DNA from: an uncultured Burkholderiales bacterium
GTDB taxonomy: Bacteria > Pseudomonadota > Gammaproteobacteria > Burkholderiales > Burkholderiaceae_C
Direction: 5' to 3'
Length of the DNA: 50,244 nt
Assembly: GCA_903894995.1 (NCBI GenBank)
Contig: CAITSG010000518.1
Span: forward strand, 1-50,244
Of this stretch, positions 9,614 through 18,936 are shown piece by piece. Both the position numbers and the translations under genes were made by a program. Under the pieces are notes generated by a model that did not search any database, was not told the origin of the DNA, and worked only from the letters and a program-made list of their open reading frames with translations. Each line of letters begins with the position of its first letter. The stretch's first letter is position 1.

Positions 9614-10834
9614 TCATGTCTTCTCATCTCTCGATGGTGACCGAGTTTGAAGCGGTGATCTCGCCGTCACCGGTAAGCTCAAAGCCATCAGTGCACCCAG
9701 CAGGTTCACGCCAGCGGCAATGCGCATGGCTTGGTCATAACCCTGGGTCTGGTCGTACAGCCAGCCTGCCAGCACTGGCAGACTGATGGCCGCAATGCAC
9801 CAGGCGATGTACATCTGCCCGGCCACCCGGCCAAAGGCATTGGGGTGCCAGTAACGTGCAATGGCACCAGCCGTCAGACCCGAAATGAAGCCATAGCCGC
9901 AGCCGATCAGCGTCATGGACAAGACCGCCATGCCCGGCCCCGGCCAGGCCAACAGCAGGCAGGACCCACTGAGGGCGATCAGGTGGGCCATGCAGGCCAC
10001 ACGAGGCACCTCAAAACGATCAATGAGCCAGCCCCCACCAATGCGTGCAGCAGCAATCGCACCGGTGATGAACGTGGTACCGCCCAGCGCAAACAGGCTT
10101 TTTGCGCCATAGGCCTGCAAAATGCCAGCAGCCTGGCTCATCACCATCAGGCCCGCCGAAGCTGCAAGAAAGAAAACCGTAAACAGCCGGGCAAACAAGC
10201 CCCAGTGGCGGGCCTCGCTGTCGGCTGCGCTTGCGCCCGGATCTTGCATGCGAACTTGGGCCCGATGCCAGAGCATGGCAGCGATGGCGCAGCAAGTCAG
10301 CACCGTGAGCGCAAGACCTGCCAGTGTTGCGCGTAAGCCAAACGTCTCGATGGCCCAGCCAAAGACCGGTGCGCCCAGCATGGCCCCCATCGGATACAGG
10401 CTCACCACGTAGCCGTTGGCCAGCCCGCTCATCGGGCTGATGGTCTGATTCAGTCCCTGCTGCATCATGACAAAAACCACCCCGCCGCCCAGTCCGAACA
10501 GCACGCCGTAGCCCAGCAGCAAATGCTCGATACCTTGTGCAGCGGCGCAGATCAGCAGTCCAGAGGCGCTGAGTGCGCCGCAAACCAGCAGCAAGGGCAC
10601 GGGTGCGAAGCGACGGTAAAGGGCGGGTCCGATGAGCATGCCGATCGTGAGAAAGATCGACGCCATTGAAAACACGATCGCCATCTCGGCCCGGCCAATA
10701 CCGAGCAGAGCCTCCATCGGCTTGAGGAAGACCGAAAACGCATAGACGGTGCCGAAGGGCAGATTCACCACGGTGGCCGCCGTCAGGACGAGTGCTCCTC
10801 GGCTAAGGCCGCGTGAGGTGGGAGAATTGTTCAT
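9614..10834 (-). CDS. MFS transporter, OFA (oxalate/formate antiporter-like) family
   Basis: 406 aa, 12-TM pattern, N-terminal NLPFGTVYAFSVFLKPME typical of OFA MFS. Confidence 0.8.
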   Translation of the reverse strand: MNNSPTSRGLSRGALVLTAATVVNLPFGTVYAFSVFLKPMEALLGIGRAEMAIVFSMASIFLTIGMLIGPALYRRFAPVPLLLVCGALSASGLLICAAAQGIEHLLLGYGVLFGLGGGVVFVMMQQGLNQTISPMSGLANGYVVSLYPMGAMLGAPVFGWAIETFGLRATLAGLALTVLTCCAIAAMLWHRAQVRMQDPGASAADSEARHWGLFARLFTVFFLAASAGLMVMSQAAGILQAYGAKSLFALGGTTFITGAIAAARIGGGWLIDRFEVPRVACMAHLIALSGSCLLLAWPGPGMAVLSMTLIGCGYGFISGLTAGAIARYWHPNAFGRVAGQMYIAWCIAAISLPVLAGWLYDQTQGYDQAMRIAAGVNLLGALMALSLPVTARSPLQTRSPSRDEKT

Positions 10835-10974
10835 CGCTGCCCCGCGAGACCGGCCCGGTCACAACAAGCGTCACAAAGCCGATGGGGCGATACAGGAGAG
10901 GACATGCATCGCCTTTTCATTTCTTTGATAAGTGTCACATCCCGGATGATTACATCGATCAATTCAACCGATAG

Positions 10975-11005
10975 AAAATAGGGCCCTAAGGCCCCATTTT
11001 TTGAA
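10975..11005 (-). terminator. Hairpin terminator downstream of ABC importer operon
   Basis: GGGCC-CTAA-GGCCC stem-loop at 10981-10994 flanked by T/A tracts on both strands (possibly bidirectional). Confidence 0.5.
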
Positions 11006-11014
11006 ATTCAAATT

Positions 11015-12070
11015 TTAGGGTTTGAAGACATATCCTGGCGCAATCATCACATTGGCAGGGATGGCTGGCAAATCAGAAAAAAGCTTGGGGTTATCTTTCA
11101 TGACCTTGAGCATGTGCTTAGGCTCAATGTGTTTATTGACATCAAAAGTTGATTTGATAAAACCCAGTCGATTCAAACGATCTTGAGCACTCCACAATGC
11201 TTTGTAATTGTTGGTAGACAAACGTCGATCAGCTTGTTGAATATTGAATTGCATGGCGGTTTCAGCAACATCTTGTTTCAGACCCGGAATCCAGCGAGTT
11301 GCAACTTGAGCCGCAGCTTTGGGATTGGCGCGCATCCATTGATCTGCTTCGGCCAGAGCTGCAAGAAACTTTTCAATGGTGGCACCATTTTTTTCGACCC
11401 AGGGTCGCAAAGCGACATTGAAGCCCACGTAAGAAATGATATCGCCCCCGCGAATGACTTCTACAGCACCTGGAACATCCTTCAAAGCAATAATTGGTAC
11501 AGGATCCCAGCAAGCAAAAGCATCAATGCCTTTTGCAAGCAATGCAACGGTCATATCTGGTGGTGGCGTGTTGACAAGTGTGACGTCAGCTGGCGTTAAT
11601 CCGGCTTTTTCGAGTAAACCCAAAACATACAGATGATTGATCGTGCCAAAAGAGGCAGCAATCTTTTTGCCTTTGAGTGTTTTGAGATCACCCTTGACAA
11701 TGCCAGATGTTGATCCAGCAATGAGCGCCATGGTGGCATCGCCACCCAACTTGTGTGCACTGCCACTGTAGTTGCCTAATGCAACCAAATCCATTCCTCG
11801 AAGAACAGCGCCAATCATGGGAACGCCGACTTGCAACACATCATTCTCACCCGCTTGCAAAGAATTGAGCGCATCCACGCCCGTTGCGTATGGACGTGAG
11901 ATGGTGACATCTAAGCCCCATTTTTCAAAAAAGCCGCGCTCTAGAGCAATTGGCAATCCGATTTGATCAACGCCAGCCACCATGCCAGCCTTCATCTTGA
12001 CCAGATTTTGTCCTATCGATAGCCCTGGTACCAACAAGCATAGACACAGTAAAATTTTCTTAAAAAACAT
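11015..12070 (-). CDS. ABC transporter substrate-binding protein, NMT1/TauA/SsuA-like
   Basis: 351 aa with signal peptide; VDQIGLPIALERGFFEKWGLDVTI motif; downstream of cognate ATPase and permeases. Confidence 0.85.
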   Translation of the reverse strand: MFFKKILLCLCLLVPGLSIGQNLVKMKAGMVAGVDQIGLPIALERGFFEKWGLDVTISRPYATGVDALNSLQAGENDVLQVGVPMIGAVLRGMDLVALGNYSGSAHKLGGDATMALIAGSTSGIVKGDLKTLKGKKIAASFGTINHLYVLGLLEKAGLTPADVTLVNTPPPDMTVALLAKGIDAFACWDPVPIIALKDVPGAVEVIRGGDIISYVGFNVALRPWVEKNGATIEKFLAALAEADQWMRANPKAAAQVATRWIPGLKQDVAETAMQFNIQQADRRLSTNNYKALWSAQDRLNRLGFIKSTFDVNKHIEPKHMLKVMKDNPKLFSDLPAIPANVMIAPGYVFKP

Positions 12071-12072
12071 TT

Positions 12073-12402
12073 TCAGTCTCCTTTTAGTGGTTCAATCCGC
12101 TTTACCCAAAAAGGGCGTGCTAGGCTTGATAAATCATCCCGCTTCACCCCACGAACTTCGATTGAAGTATCCTCAGTACCCGAGACACGACCAAACTGCT
12201 GCATGGCCATGACATGAAACCGATCTGGCGTAAATGGCAAAATAACTTGCACATTCACTTTTGTTTTTCCATCGCGAAGGCTTGGGTCAACTTTTCCAGT
12301 TGCTGAAAAGCCCAAATAAATTTGCCAAAAAGCATATAAAAATAAACCGGCGATCACAATCTTCCCACGGTTTGATCGCCGAATTGAATCCCAAAACGTC
12401 AT
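12073..12402 (-). CDS. Small membrane-anchored protein of unknown function embedded in ABC operon
   Basis: 109 aa; one N-terminal TM (IVIAGLFLYAFWQIYLGF); ATGA overlap with ATPase gene, 2 nt from the SBP gene. Confidence 0.7.
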   Translation of the reverse strand: MTFWDSIRRSNRGKIVIAGLFLYAFWQIYLGFSATGKVDPSLRDGKTKVNVQVILPFTPDRFHVMAMQQFGRVSGTEDTSIEVRGVKRDDLSSLARPFWVKRIEPLKGD

Positions 12403-13157
12403 GCTGAACGTACCTTGTTAAGCACTTGAGAGCTAAGCGCTTTGAATGTGTCATCTTCAATCAAGTTTTCCCACACACGAGGACGCTCCAAGTGAATAGG
12501 CATGTCTTCAAGCACTCGCCCTTTACTCAGAACAACAACTCGATCAGCTAAAAAAACGGACTCGGCGACATCGTGCGTGATGAAGAGGATCGTTGGACGA
12601 CGTTCCTGCCAAATCTTGGTCAGTTCTTCCTGCAAAGTCATTCGTGTTTGAGCATCAACGCTTGCGAAGGGCTCATCCATCAAAAGAACGTCTGGATTAT
12701 TTGCAAGGGCTCGTACCACGCCAACCCGTTGCTGCATACCGCCCGACAATTCATTGGGGTATTTTTGTGCCGCATGTTCCAAGCCCACTAAAGACAAAAA
12801 TTCAAGTGCCAATCGATCGCATTCTTTCTTCGGAAGACCGCGCATGCGTGGGCCAAAACCGACATTGTCGAGGACTGTTTTCCAGGGAAATAAAGCAAAT
12901 GTTTGGAACACAACGCCTCTGTCGGGGCCCGGTCCTTTGATGGGTTTGTCGTCAATCGTGATGGCCCCGCCAGAAATGGGCAGAAAGCCTGCAATCATAT
13001 TGAGCAATGTCGTTTTGCCGCAGCCCGAGGGGCCGACAATAGAAATAAATTCACCCTGATTGACCTTCAGTGAAATATCGTGCACGGCTGTGACGTTTGC
13101 CCCTGCGTAAGGGTCAAAATAAGTTTTGGATACGTTTTGAATCGTCAAATTTTTCAT
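12399..13157 (-). CDS. ABC transporter ATP-binding protein, TauB/SsuB-like
   Basis: Walker A GPSGCGKTT, LSGGMQQRVGVVRAL, LLMDEPFASVD; start MKNLTIQ at 13157 overlaps permease stop (ORF track starts at 13175). Confidence 0.9.
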   Translation of the reverse strand: MKNLTIQNVSKTYFDPYAGANVTAVHDISLKVNQGEFISIVGPSGCGKTTLLNMIAGFLPISGGAITIDDKPIKGPGPDRGVVFQTFALFPWKTVLDNVGFGPRMRGLPKKECDRLALEFLSLVGLEHAAQKYPNELSGGMQQRVGVVRALANNPDVLLMDEPFASVDAQTRMTLQEELTKIWQERRPTILFITHDVAESVFLADRVVVLSKGRVLEDMPIHLERPRVWENLIEDDTFKALSSQVLNKVRSA

Positions 13158-13960
13158 TGAGTAACGAGGCCCCATCTTTTTCCTGTTGCACGTTCAATCG
13201 GTGCAAGAACCCAGCTGTCGACCACATACCAAAGTGTGCCCAATACAACCATTCCAAGAAGAATTTCAACAACTGAACCAGCGCGACGTGCATCAAACAT
13301 CATGAAGCCAATACCGCTGGTTCCGACAATGATCTCAGTAGCGATCAATGCACGCCATCCGTAACCCAAACCATTTCGCAGCCCTGTCATGATGTTGGGA
13401 AGGGCCCCTGGCAAGACCACTTCCCATACCACTCTGAGTTTGGATGCACCAAGACTGAGTGCGGCACGATGAAGGTCTGTTGAAACAGATCGAACGCCCA
13501 GGGATGTGTTTAGAACAATGGGAAACAAAACGGTATAGACAATGACAAGCGTGATTGTTGTCAGACTGAATCCAAACCAAACCAATAAGATGGGAAGCCA
13601 AGCAATGTCGCCAATTGCTTGGAAGAACAATAGAATTGGCCACACCGCTTGCCTGACTCGATCACTCAAGCCGATTAAGAGACCCAAGGGAATGCCAATT
13701 GCAATACCCACTGCGGCGCCAACAGCCAAACGCAAGACGCTGTCTTCCAAATATTGAGTTAAAACGCCTTTGTAGGTCAGAGTGCCAAAAGCGTTGACGA
13801 CGTCCATAGGCCCTGGAAGAAACGCGCGGGGAAACACTTGGAATTCGGTCACCAGTGCCCAGGCAATGAGCAGTGGAATAAATGGCAGGATCGTTTGAAT
13901 GATGGGAAATTTTGCTGCAATCCGCAAATAAATAGACCATGCTTTTAAAAGTATCATCAT
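13154..13960 (-). CDS. ABC transporter permease, TauC/SsuC-like
   Basis: 268 aa BPD_transp_1-type permease with EAA loop region; ATGA overlaps on both sides. Confidence 0.88.
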   Translation of the reverse strand: MMILLKAWSIYLRIAAKFPIIQTILPFIPLLIAWALVTEFQVFPRAFLPGPMDVVNAFGTLTYKGVLTQYLEDSVLRLAVGAAVGIAIGIPLGLLIGLSDRVRQAVWPILLFFQAIGDIAWLPILLVWFGFSLTTITLVIVYTVLFPIVLNTSLGVRSVSTDLHRAALSLGASKLRVVWEVVLPGALPNIMTGLRNGLGYGWRALIATEIIVGTSGIGFMMFDARRAGSVVEILLGMVVLGTLWYVVDSWVLAPIERATGKRWGLVTQ

Positions 13961-14730
13961 GCTCGCCTCACCATACCCCAGCGTTCAATCGTGGCTCGCT
14001 CAATGGGTGCAAGAATGAGTCGATCAATTGCCAGCCAGATCAGTCCAATAATAATCATTCCCAGAACGATGACTTCTGTTTTGTAAAAATCTCGGGCCAA
14101 AAACAACATATAACCCAGACCTACATTGGTGGCTATCATTTCAGCTGCGATCAATCCCCTCCAAGCAAAGCCGAGCCCAGTTCGAATACCTGTAACAATG
14201 TTGGGTAAAGCACCTGGCAAAATGACTTGTGTCAGCAGAGTCCAGCCATTGGCACCCAGAGAAGCGGCAGCATTTCTTAAGGGCATGGGGATGCTGGATA
14301 CACCAAGAAGTGTATTGTAAGTCACCACAAAAAATACCGCATTAAAAATAACAAATGTGATCGCGCCAAACCCATATCCGAACCACAAGGTGGCGATTGG
14401 GATCCAAGCAATACCCGCTAAAACAGAAAAAAATCTAAACAATGGAGATAAAAAATCTGAAACTATCGGGTTGAGGCCCATGGCAACACCCAGTGGTATG
14501 GCGACGATCACGGCCAATAAAGTACCAACTGCAACTCGACCTAAACTTGCTGCGATGTGATTAAAAATACTGCCATCGTTAACAGCTTCTATGCCAGCAG
14601 AAAAAACAGCTTCAATACTAGGAAAAACTCGGGCATTGACTTGAAAAAATTGAATGCAGAACTCCCAAAGTATTAATAATACTACCAAGGGTAATGCAAA
14701 TTTAAAAGCTGAATACAAGCGTTGGAGCAT
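13957..14730 (-). CDS. ABC transporter permease, TauC/SsuC-like (second paralogue)
   Basis: 257 aa; strongly similar to the downstream permease (ALPNIVTGIRTGLGFAWRGLIAAEMIATNVGLGYMLFLARD). Confidence 0.88.
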   Translation of the reverse strand: MLQRLYSAFKFALPLVVLLILWEFCIQFFQVNARVFPSIEAVFSAGIEAVNDGSIFNHIAASLGRVAVGTLLAVIVAIPLGVAMGLNPIVSDFLSPLFRFFSVLAGIAWIPIATLWFGYGFGAITFVIFNAVFFVVTYNTLLGVSSIPMPLRNAAASLGANGWTLLTQVILPGALPNIVTGIRTGLGFAWRGLIAAEMIATNVGLGYMLFLARDFYKTEVIVLGMIIIGLIWLAIDRLILAPIERATIERWGMVRRA

Positions 14731-15149
14731 TTAATATTGTTAGATAAATAATCTGTAATTGTTTTGATTGAGTCAATTTTTGAGTCAATTAGAGTGAATT
14801 TTTAATTGCGATAGCCCATTTGATTTTGAGAAAACCATGTTGGATGGAAGTGTAAACCCTTTTCGCCTGAATAGGGGATGATATTAAGAATACAAGATTT
14901 ACTGCTGAACGAACTTGTTCGGCAGCCTTTATCTCATCAAATCAAAAGTTATCCTACACCTTCTGTGCCAGCAATCAATAGGTACTAGGGTAATCACCAA
15001 CTACTGTTCTGAGTTTTCTGAAAAGTAGAAAAAGGATCAGCAGAATCCTCGACTTTATTATTTAGCAAGCACACGCCTGGTAGTTTGGCCAATGGCTTTA
15101 CCCCCAACAAGGACAGGCTGAGGACCTGCAAAAAGTGTGCAGTCACCTT

Positions 15150-15495
15150 TCTAGTGCCAGCCTTTTCGGACAATGGCCACCAGCACCACACAGGCAGGCA
15201 AAGCGCGCCAAGTTTTGCTTGATCCACTGTTGGAACAATTCCTTTTTTAATCGACCCAAGAAGCCGATGACAGGCGAGAGGCAGAGCTTGCCAGCTGGGA
15301 TTTGAAACACAGTGATGTCCGTCAATCACATGTCAGTTGGGATGTCAGCGTCGATGTCCAGATGGATGAGGTTTTATGGTGCGAGACAGATTGCACCAAG
15401 GTGCCACCCTGAAGCGCATTTTTTCACAGCGGTGACGATCAAACGCTCTGGCTTCATCAAGCGTTGAACGAAACGGTTTTTCATTATTCAATATT
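15150..15495 (-). pseudogene. Degenerate IS3-family OrfB transposase fragment
   Basis: Minus strand reads RFVQRLMKPERLIVTAVKK...NLIHLDIDADIPTDM*LTDITVFQIPAGKLCLSPVIGFLGRLKKELF, resembling IS3 OrfB (WLTDITEFQIPAGKVYLSPVIDCFDG and EGFFGRLKNE) with stops, frameshift and an apparent internal deletion. Confidence 0.65.
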
Positions 15496-15589
15496 GCAGG
15501 GGCCGGGTTGACGGCTTCTCATCCGTCAGTTTGGCCAACCCTATAAAACGCGATGCGGGGTTTTTCAAAACCCATGTGCATCGTGAAAA

Positions 15590-15856
15590 TTACCCGCCAG
15601 TGGCATCTTTGATGCATTTTTTTAAGAAGCTGTTTTTCGCTGCACCTGCCAGCTTTTTATCAGTGGTCTGTGCTTCACAGCTGGCCGTCGCGGCGGTCAA
15701 TGCAGCTGAAGCGTCTTTCTCGCACTTCTGGACAAAGCTGTTTTTAGCCGCACCCACCAGCTTTTTCTCTGCAGCTTGTGCATCGCAGGTAGCAGCAAAG
15801 GAGGGGGCGCTCAAAGTCAAGAGTGCAACCGACAATAAGGCAGTTAGATTTTTCAT
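15590..15856 (-). CDS. PsiF-repeat family small secreted protein
   Basis: 88 aa; signal peptide plus two copies of C(D/E)AQ(A/T)(A/T)(E/D)KKL(V/A)GAAKNSF(V/L)(Q/K)KC. Confidence 0.85.
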   Translation of the reverse strand: MKNLTALLSVALLTLSAPSFAATCDAQAAEKKLVGAAKNSFVQKCEKDASAALTAATASCEAQTTDKKLAGAAKNSFLKKCIKDATGG

Positions 15857-16150
15857 TTAAATTCCGAATGTGAATGTCAAATCAAAAAAATAACAAAATT
15901 AACAGCTCTTGGCAAGGGGTTGACCTGCGCAAGACAGGCATGAAGCCGATAGTGATGCGCGGCAACCGCAAGGTATGCATTCAGGTGCTGGTCCTCAAAA
16001 TGTCAGAAGAGGGGGTATGCAAGAAACCCACGCTTTGGTCAACTGTCCTGGATGTCTTGAAGGATGGGTGTTTGTCAAATCAGCTAAACCATCTCATGAC
16101 AAAGGTGGATGGGCGAGATGAGGTGCAGGGTTATTTAACATTTGATGGAC

Positions 16151-16186
16151 CGCGTCATGGGTCGCGTCATGGGCCGCATGATGGAC
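16151..16186. repeat. 12-nt imperfect tandem repeat, 3 units
   Basis: CGCGTCATGGGT / CGCGTCATGGGC / CGCATGATGGAC directly visible. Confidence 0.6.
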
Positions 16187-16202
16187 TTCGTCACTTGCCT
16201 GC

Positions 16203-17606
16203 TTAAGGGGCCGGCCCAGAAACGGTCTCGTTGGACTTCTTTTTCAATCCGAACGCCATCAACAGCATCACGAGCATGCTCAACCCCAAGCCAAGATAAG
16301 CACGACCAAACCCTTTCAGCTCGCCGCCTTCAAAGTCAGCAATGGCGCTGATGCAGGTCACAGCCAGTAGCGTTCCCACGGCATTGAAAATATTGATCAG
16401 CCCTTGGGCTGTGCCGCGCAGGGCTGGCGTCGCTTCATCGATCGCAATGGTGCGAAGCGCGCCGCTGACCACCACACCCAGGCCAATACCCACCAGTACC
16501 GACGCCACCAAGAAGGCGGCAAAGCCGGTCTGTGGCACAGCGCTTTGCAGGTAGCCCAGCGTCAACAGACTGAAACCAAAGATCACCATCTTGCGTGCAC
16601 CCAGACGGTTCAGCAGCCTCCCAGCCGCCATGGAGCCCACCATGGAGCACAGAACCAGTGGCAGCAGCGCCAGCCCCGCATGCTCAATACTGACCTCATA
16701 AGCCAGCGTGGCGATGGTGGTCAAAAAGACAATGCCACCCATGGAGAAGCCCACGCCCAGCGTCAGCACATAGGCAAAAGCCAGTTGCCGGTTTGCAAAC
16801 AGGTCCATCGGAATCAGCGGTTGTGCTTGCCGTTTCTCAATGACCACCAATGCGGCCAGCAGCACGCCACTGGCAGCCAGAAACCAAGGCCACAGCAGCA
16901 TCCCCGTGGCCGAGTCCGCCAAGCGAGAAATGCCCATCACCAAACACAGCAGAAACGACAAAGTCACGGTGATGCCTGCCAAGTCAACTGGCCCAGGTGC
17001 CGCGAAGGTGCGCTGACGCGGCAAGCTGCGGGCACCCAACCACAGCACGACCAGAGCGACGGGCAGGTTGACCAGGAACAGCCAGCGCCAGCCCAGGGTG
17101 GACGTGAGCAAGGTCGCCAGTGGCGGCCCAAGCACAAAGGCCATGCCGTGGGTGGCACCCATCAGCCCCAAAATCCGGCCCCGCCGCTCGGCGGTGAAGA
17201 CATCACCAATCACGGCACTGGCCACCGGCGCAATGCCCCCTGCGCCGATACCCTGGATGGCGCGGCCGAGCAGCAGCAAGTCAAAACTGGGCGCAACTGC
17301 GATGCACAGAGAGCCGAGGGCAAAAAACGCCACACTGGCCAGATACACCGGACGGCGGCCATGGCGGTCGCTGAAGTAAGCCATCAGCGCCGTGCTGCAC
17401 AACGAACTCAAGGAAAAAACGGTGGTGAGCAGTCCGGCAGTGCGGTTGTCGATACCAAAAGCTGCACGCAATGCGGGCAAGACCGGCCCCACGATGGCTG
17501 AATCGAGTGCCGCCATGAAGACGCCGATAAACAACACCTGAACCAGGCGGCGTTGTGCTGCATCAGCAGCAGGCAGAGGAGTGGAAGGAGGGGTCTGCTG
17601 GCTCAT
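16203..17606 (-). CDS. MFS transporter, DHA2/EmrB-QacA-like
   Basis: 14-TM-like protein; LDSAIVGPVLPALRAAFGID, DRHGRRPVYLAS; likely start MSQQTPPST at 17606 rather than 17684. Confidence 0.85.
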   Translation of the reverse strand: MSQQTPPSTPLPAADAAQRRLVQVLFIGVFMAALDSAIVGPVLPALRAAFGIDNRTAGLLTTVFSLSSLCSTALMAYFSDRHGRRPVYLASVAFFALGSLCIAVAPSFDLLLLGRAIQGIGAGGIAPVASAVIGDVFTAERRGRILGLMGATHGMAFVLGPPLATLLTSTLGWRWLFLVNLPVALVVLWLGARSLPRQRTFAAPGPVDLAGITVTLSFLLCLVMGISRLADSATGMLLWPWFLAASGVLLAALVVIEKRQAQPLIPMDLFANRQLAFAYVLTLGVGFSMGGIVFLTTIATLAYEVSIEHAGLALLPLVLCSMVGSMAAGRLLNRLGARKMVIFGFSLLTLGYLQSAVPQTGFAAFLVASVLVGIGLGVVVSGALRTIAIDEATPALRGTAQGLINIFNAVGTLLAVTCISAIADFEGGELKGFGRAYLGLGLSMLVMLLMAFGLKKKSNETVSGPAP

Positions 17607-17928
17607 CAAAGTGACGGAATTAGGATGATCATTTTGCGCTGACGGCGCACACAGGTGTGGCGCATTTGTAACCCAAAGCCTCAAAAGACCAAGGCCGTGC
17701 GTTGATGCGATTCAATGCGTCGTGTGAAACACACAGCAACATGATTGAGGGTAGGGCTTGAAGATCATAAATCCCGAGTAAAAAGCTGCATTGAAATCCT
17801 TTGAAGGCAAGGATACAGGTTCAACATAAAAAAATTGCTTCAAGGTCCTGTCGGCCTTGCATTTTTTTGAACGTGCAGTTTTTAGGTCAACGGACCAGCA
17901 TGTTCACCATCCGTTTTGCATGAACTAT

Positions 17929-18924
17929 TTATATTACCGATGCTGTCACACCCATCGCCATCGCACAGCCGATCAGTGCAGGCTGCCTGGCGCGAATAAG
18001 GTATGTGGGTATGCCGACCAGATACTCTTCAAAGCGGCCCTTTGATTCAAAAGTAGCTCGAAAATCAGATTGCGCGAAAAAAGGTTCAAGATGACCAAGG
18101 ATCCCCCCACCGAGGTAGATGCCTCCTCGCGCACCGAGAGTCAACGCCAAGTTACCTGCAGTGCTGCCAAGAAGGCGGAAAAATCGATTCAAGGCCTCTT
18201 CACAGGCTTCATCGCTTGCATCTATAGCACGCTGACTTATTTGAGATGCAATAAGCATTTCTGCAGTGGTGCCGTTCAGGATGCAAATAGCCTGATATAA
18301 ATTTTCCAGACCCATGCCAGAAATAACGCGTTCTGCCGAAACATGGGGGTGCATACGCCACAGGATGCGCAAGATATCTGCCTCTCGATCGCATGTGGGC
18401 GACAAACTCACATGCCCACCTTCTCCAGAAATCGGAACCCAATCTCCTCGCAGTGAGCGAACCAAAGAAGACACTCCCAATCCGGTGCCAGGTCCAATCA
18501 AGCCCTTGGGGGCGTTGAGAACCGGAGACCCTTTGCCGATTTGTTTTAAATCATGGTCACTCAAAGCAGGTGTGGCCATGGCCATGGCCTCCCAGTCGTT
18601 CAGCATCAGCAGGCTGTCAAGATGCAAAAGATTTCGTGTGTTTTCAATAGAGAAATGCCAGTGGTTGTTGGTCATCTTGAGTTGATCGCCAACGATTGGG
18701 TTTGCAATGGCAATGCAGGCTTTGCGAACTCTAGGAGCTCCTATTTGGCGAAGATAAAAACTTACTGCTGCTGCCAGGTTTGGAAACTGAACCGTGGGAA
18801 GAACCACTTCGTGAGTGATGCAGGAGTTGTCTTCACAAACCAATGCAAATCGTGCATGGGTCCCGCCGACATCCCCGAGCAAAAAGGGTGACTCAGTTGT
18901 TGGAAAGGTCTTCAATTGAATCAT
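17929..18924 (-). CDS. glk: Glucokinase
   Basis: 331 aa; LLGDVGGTHARFAL phosphate-binding motif, LIGPGTGLGVSSLV, SGEGGHVSLSP motif of bacterial Glk. Confidence 0.9.
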   Translation of the reverse strand: MIQLKTFPTTESPFLLGDVGGTHARFALVCEDNSCITHEVVLPTVQFPNLAAAVSFYLRQIGAPRVRKACIAIANPIVGDQLKMTNNHWHFSIENTRNLLHLDSLLMLNDWEAMAMATPALSDHDLKQIGKGSPVLNAPKGLIGPGTGLGVSSLVRSLRGDWVPISGEGGHVSLSPTCDREADILRILWRMHPHVSAERVISGMGLENLYQAICILNGTTAEMLIASQISQRAIDASDEACEEALNRFFRLLGSTAGNLALTLGARGGIYLGGGILGHLEPFFAQSDFRATFESKGRFEEYLVGIPTYLIRARQPALIGCAMAMGVTASVI

Positions 18925-18936
18925 CCGTAATAAAAT

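Noticed and set aside
15874-16206. 110-aa plus-strand ORF in the intergenic region
   Set aside because: No recognisable domain, includes the tandem micro-repeat, no good SD; likely non-coding.
16404-17501. 365-aa plus-strand ORF antisense to the DHA2-type MFS gene
   Set aside because: Gln/His/Arg-rich antisense translation with no recognisable domain; the MFS frame is clearly coding.
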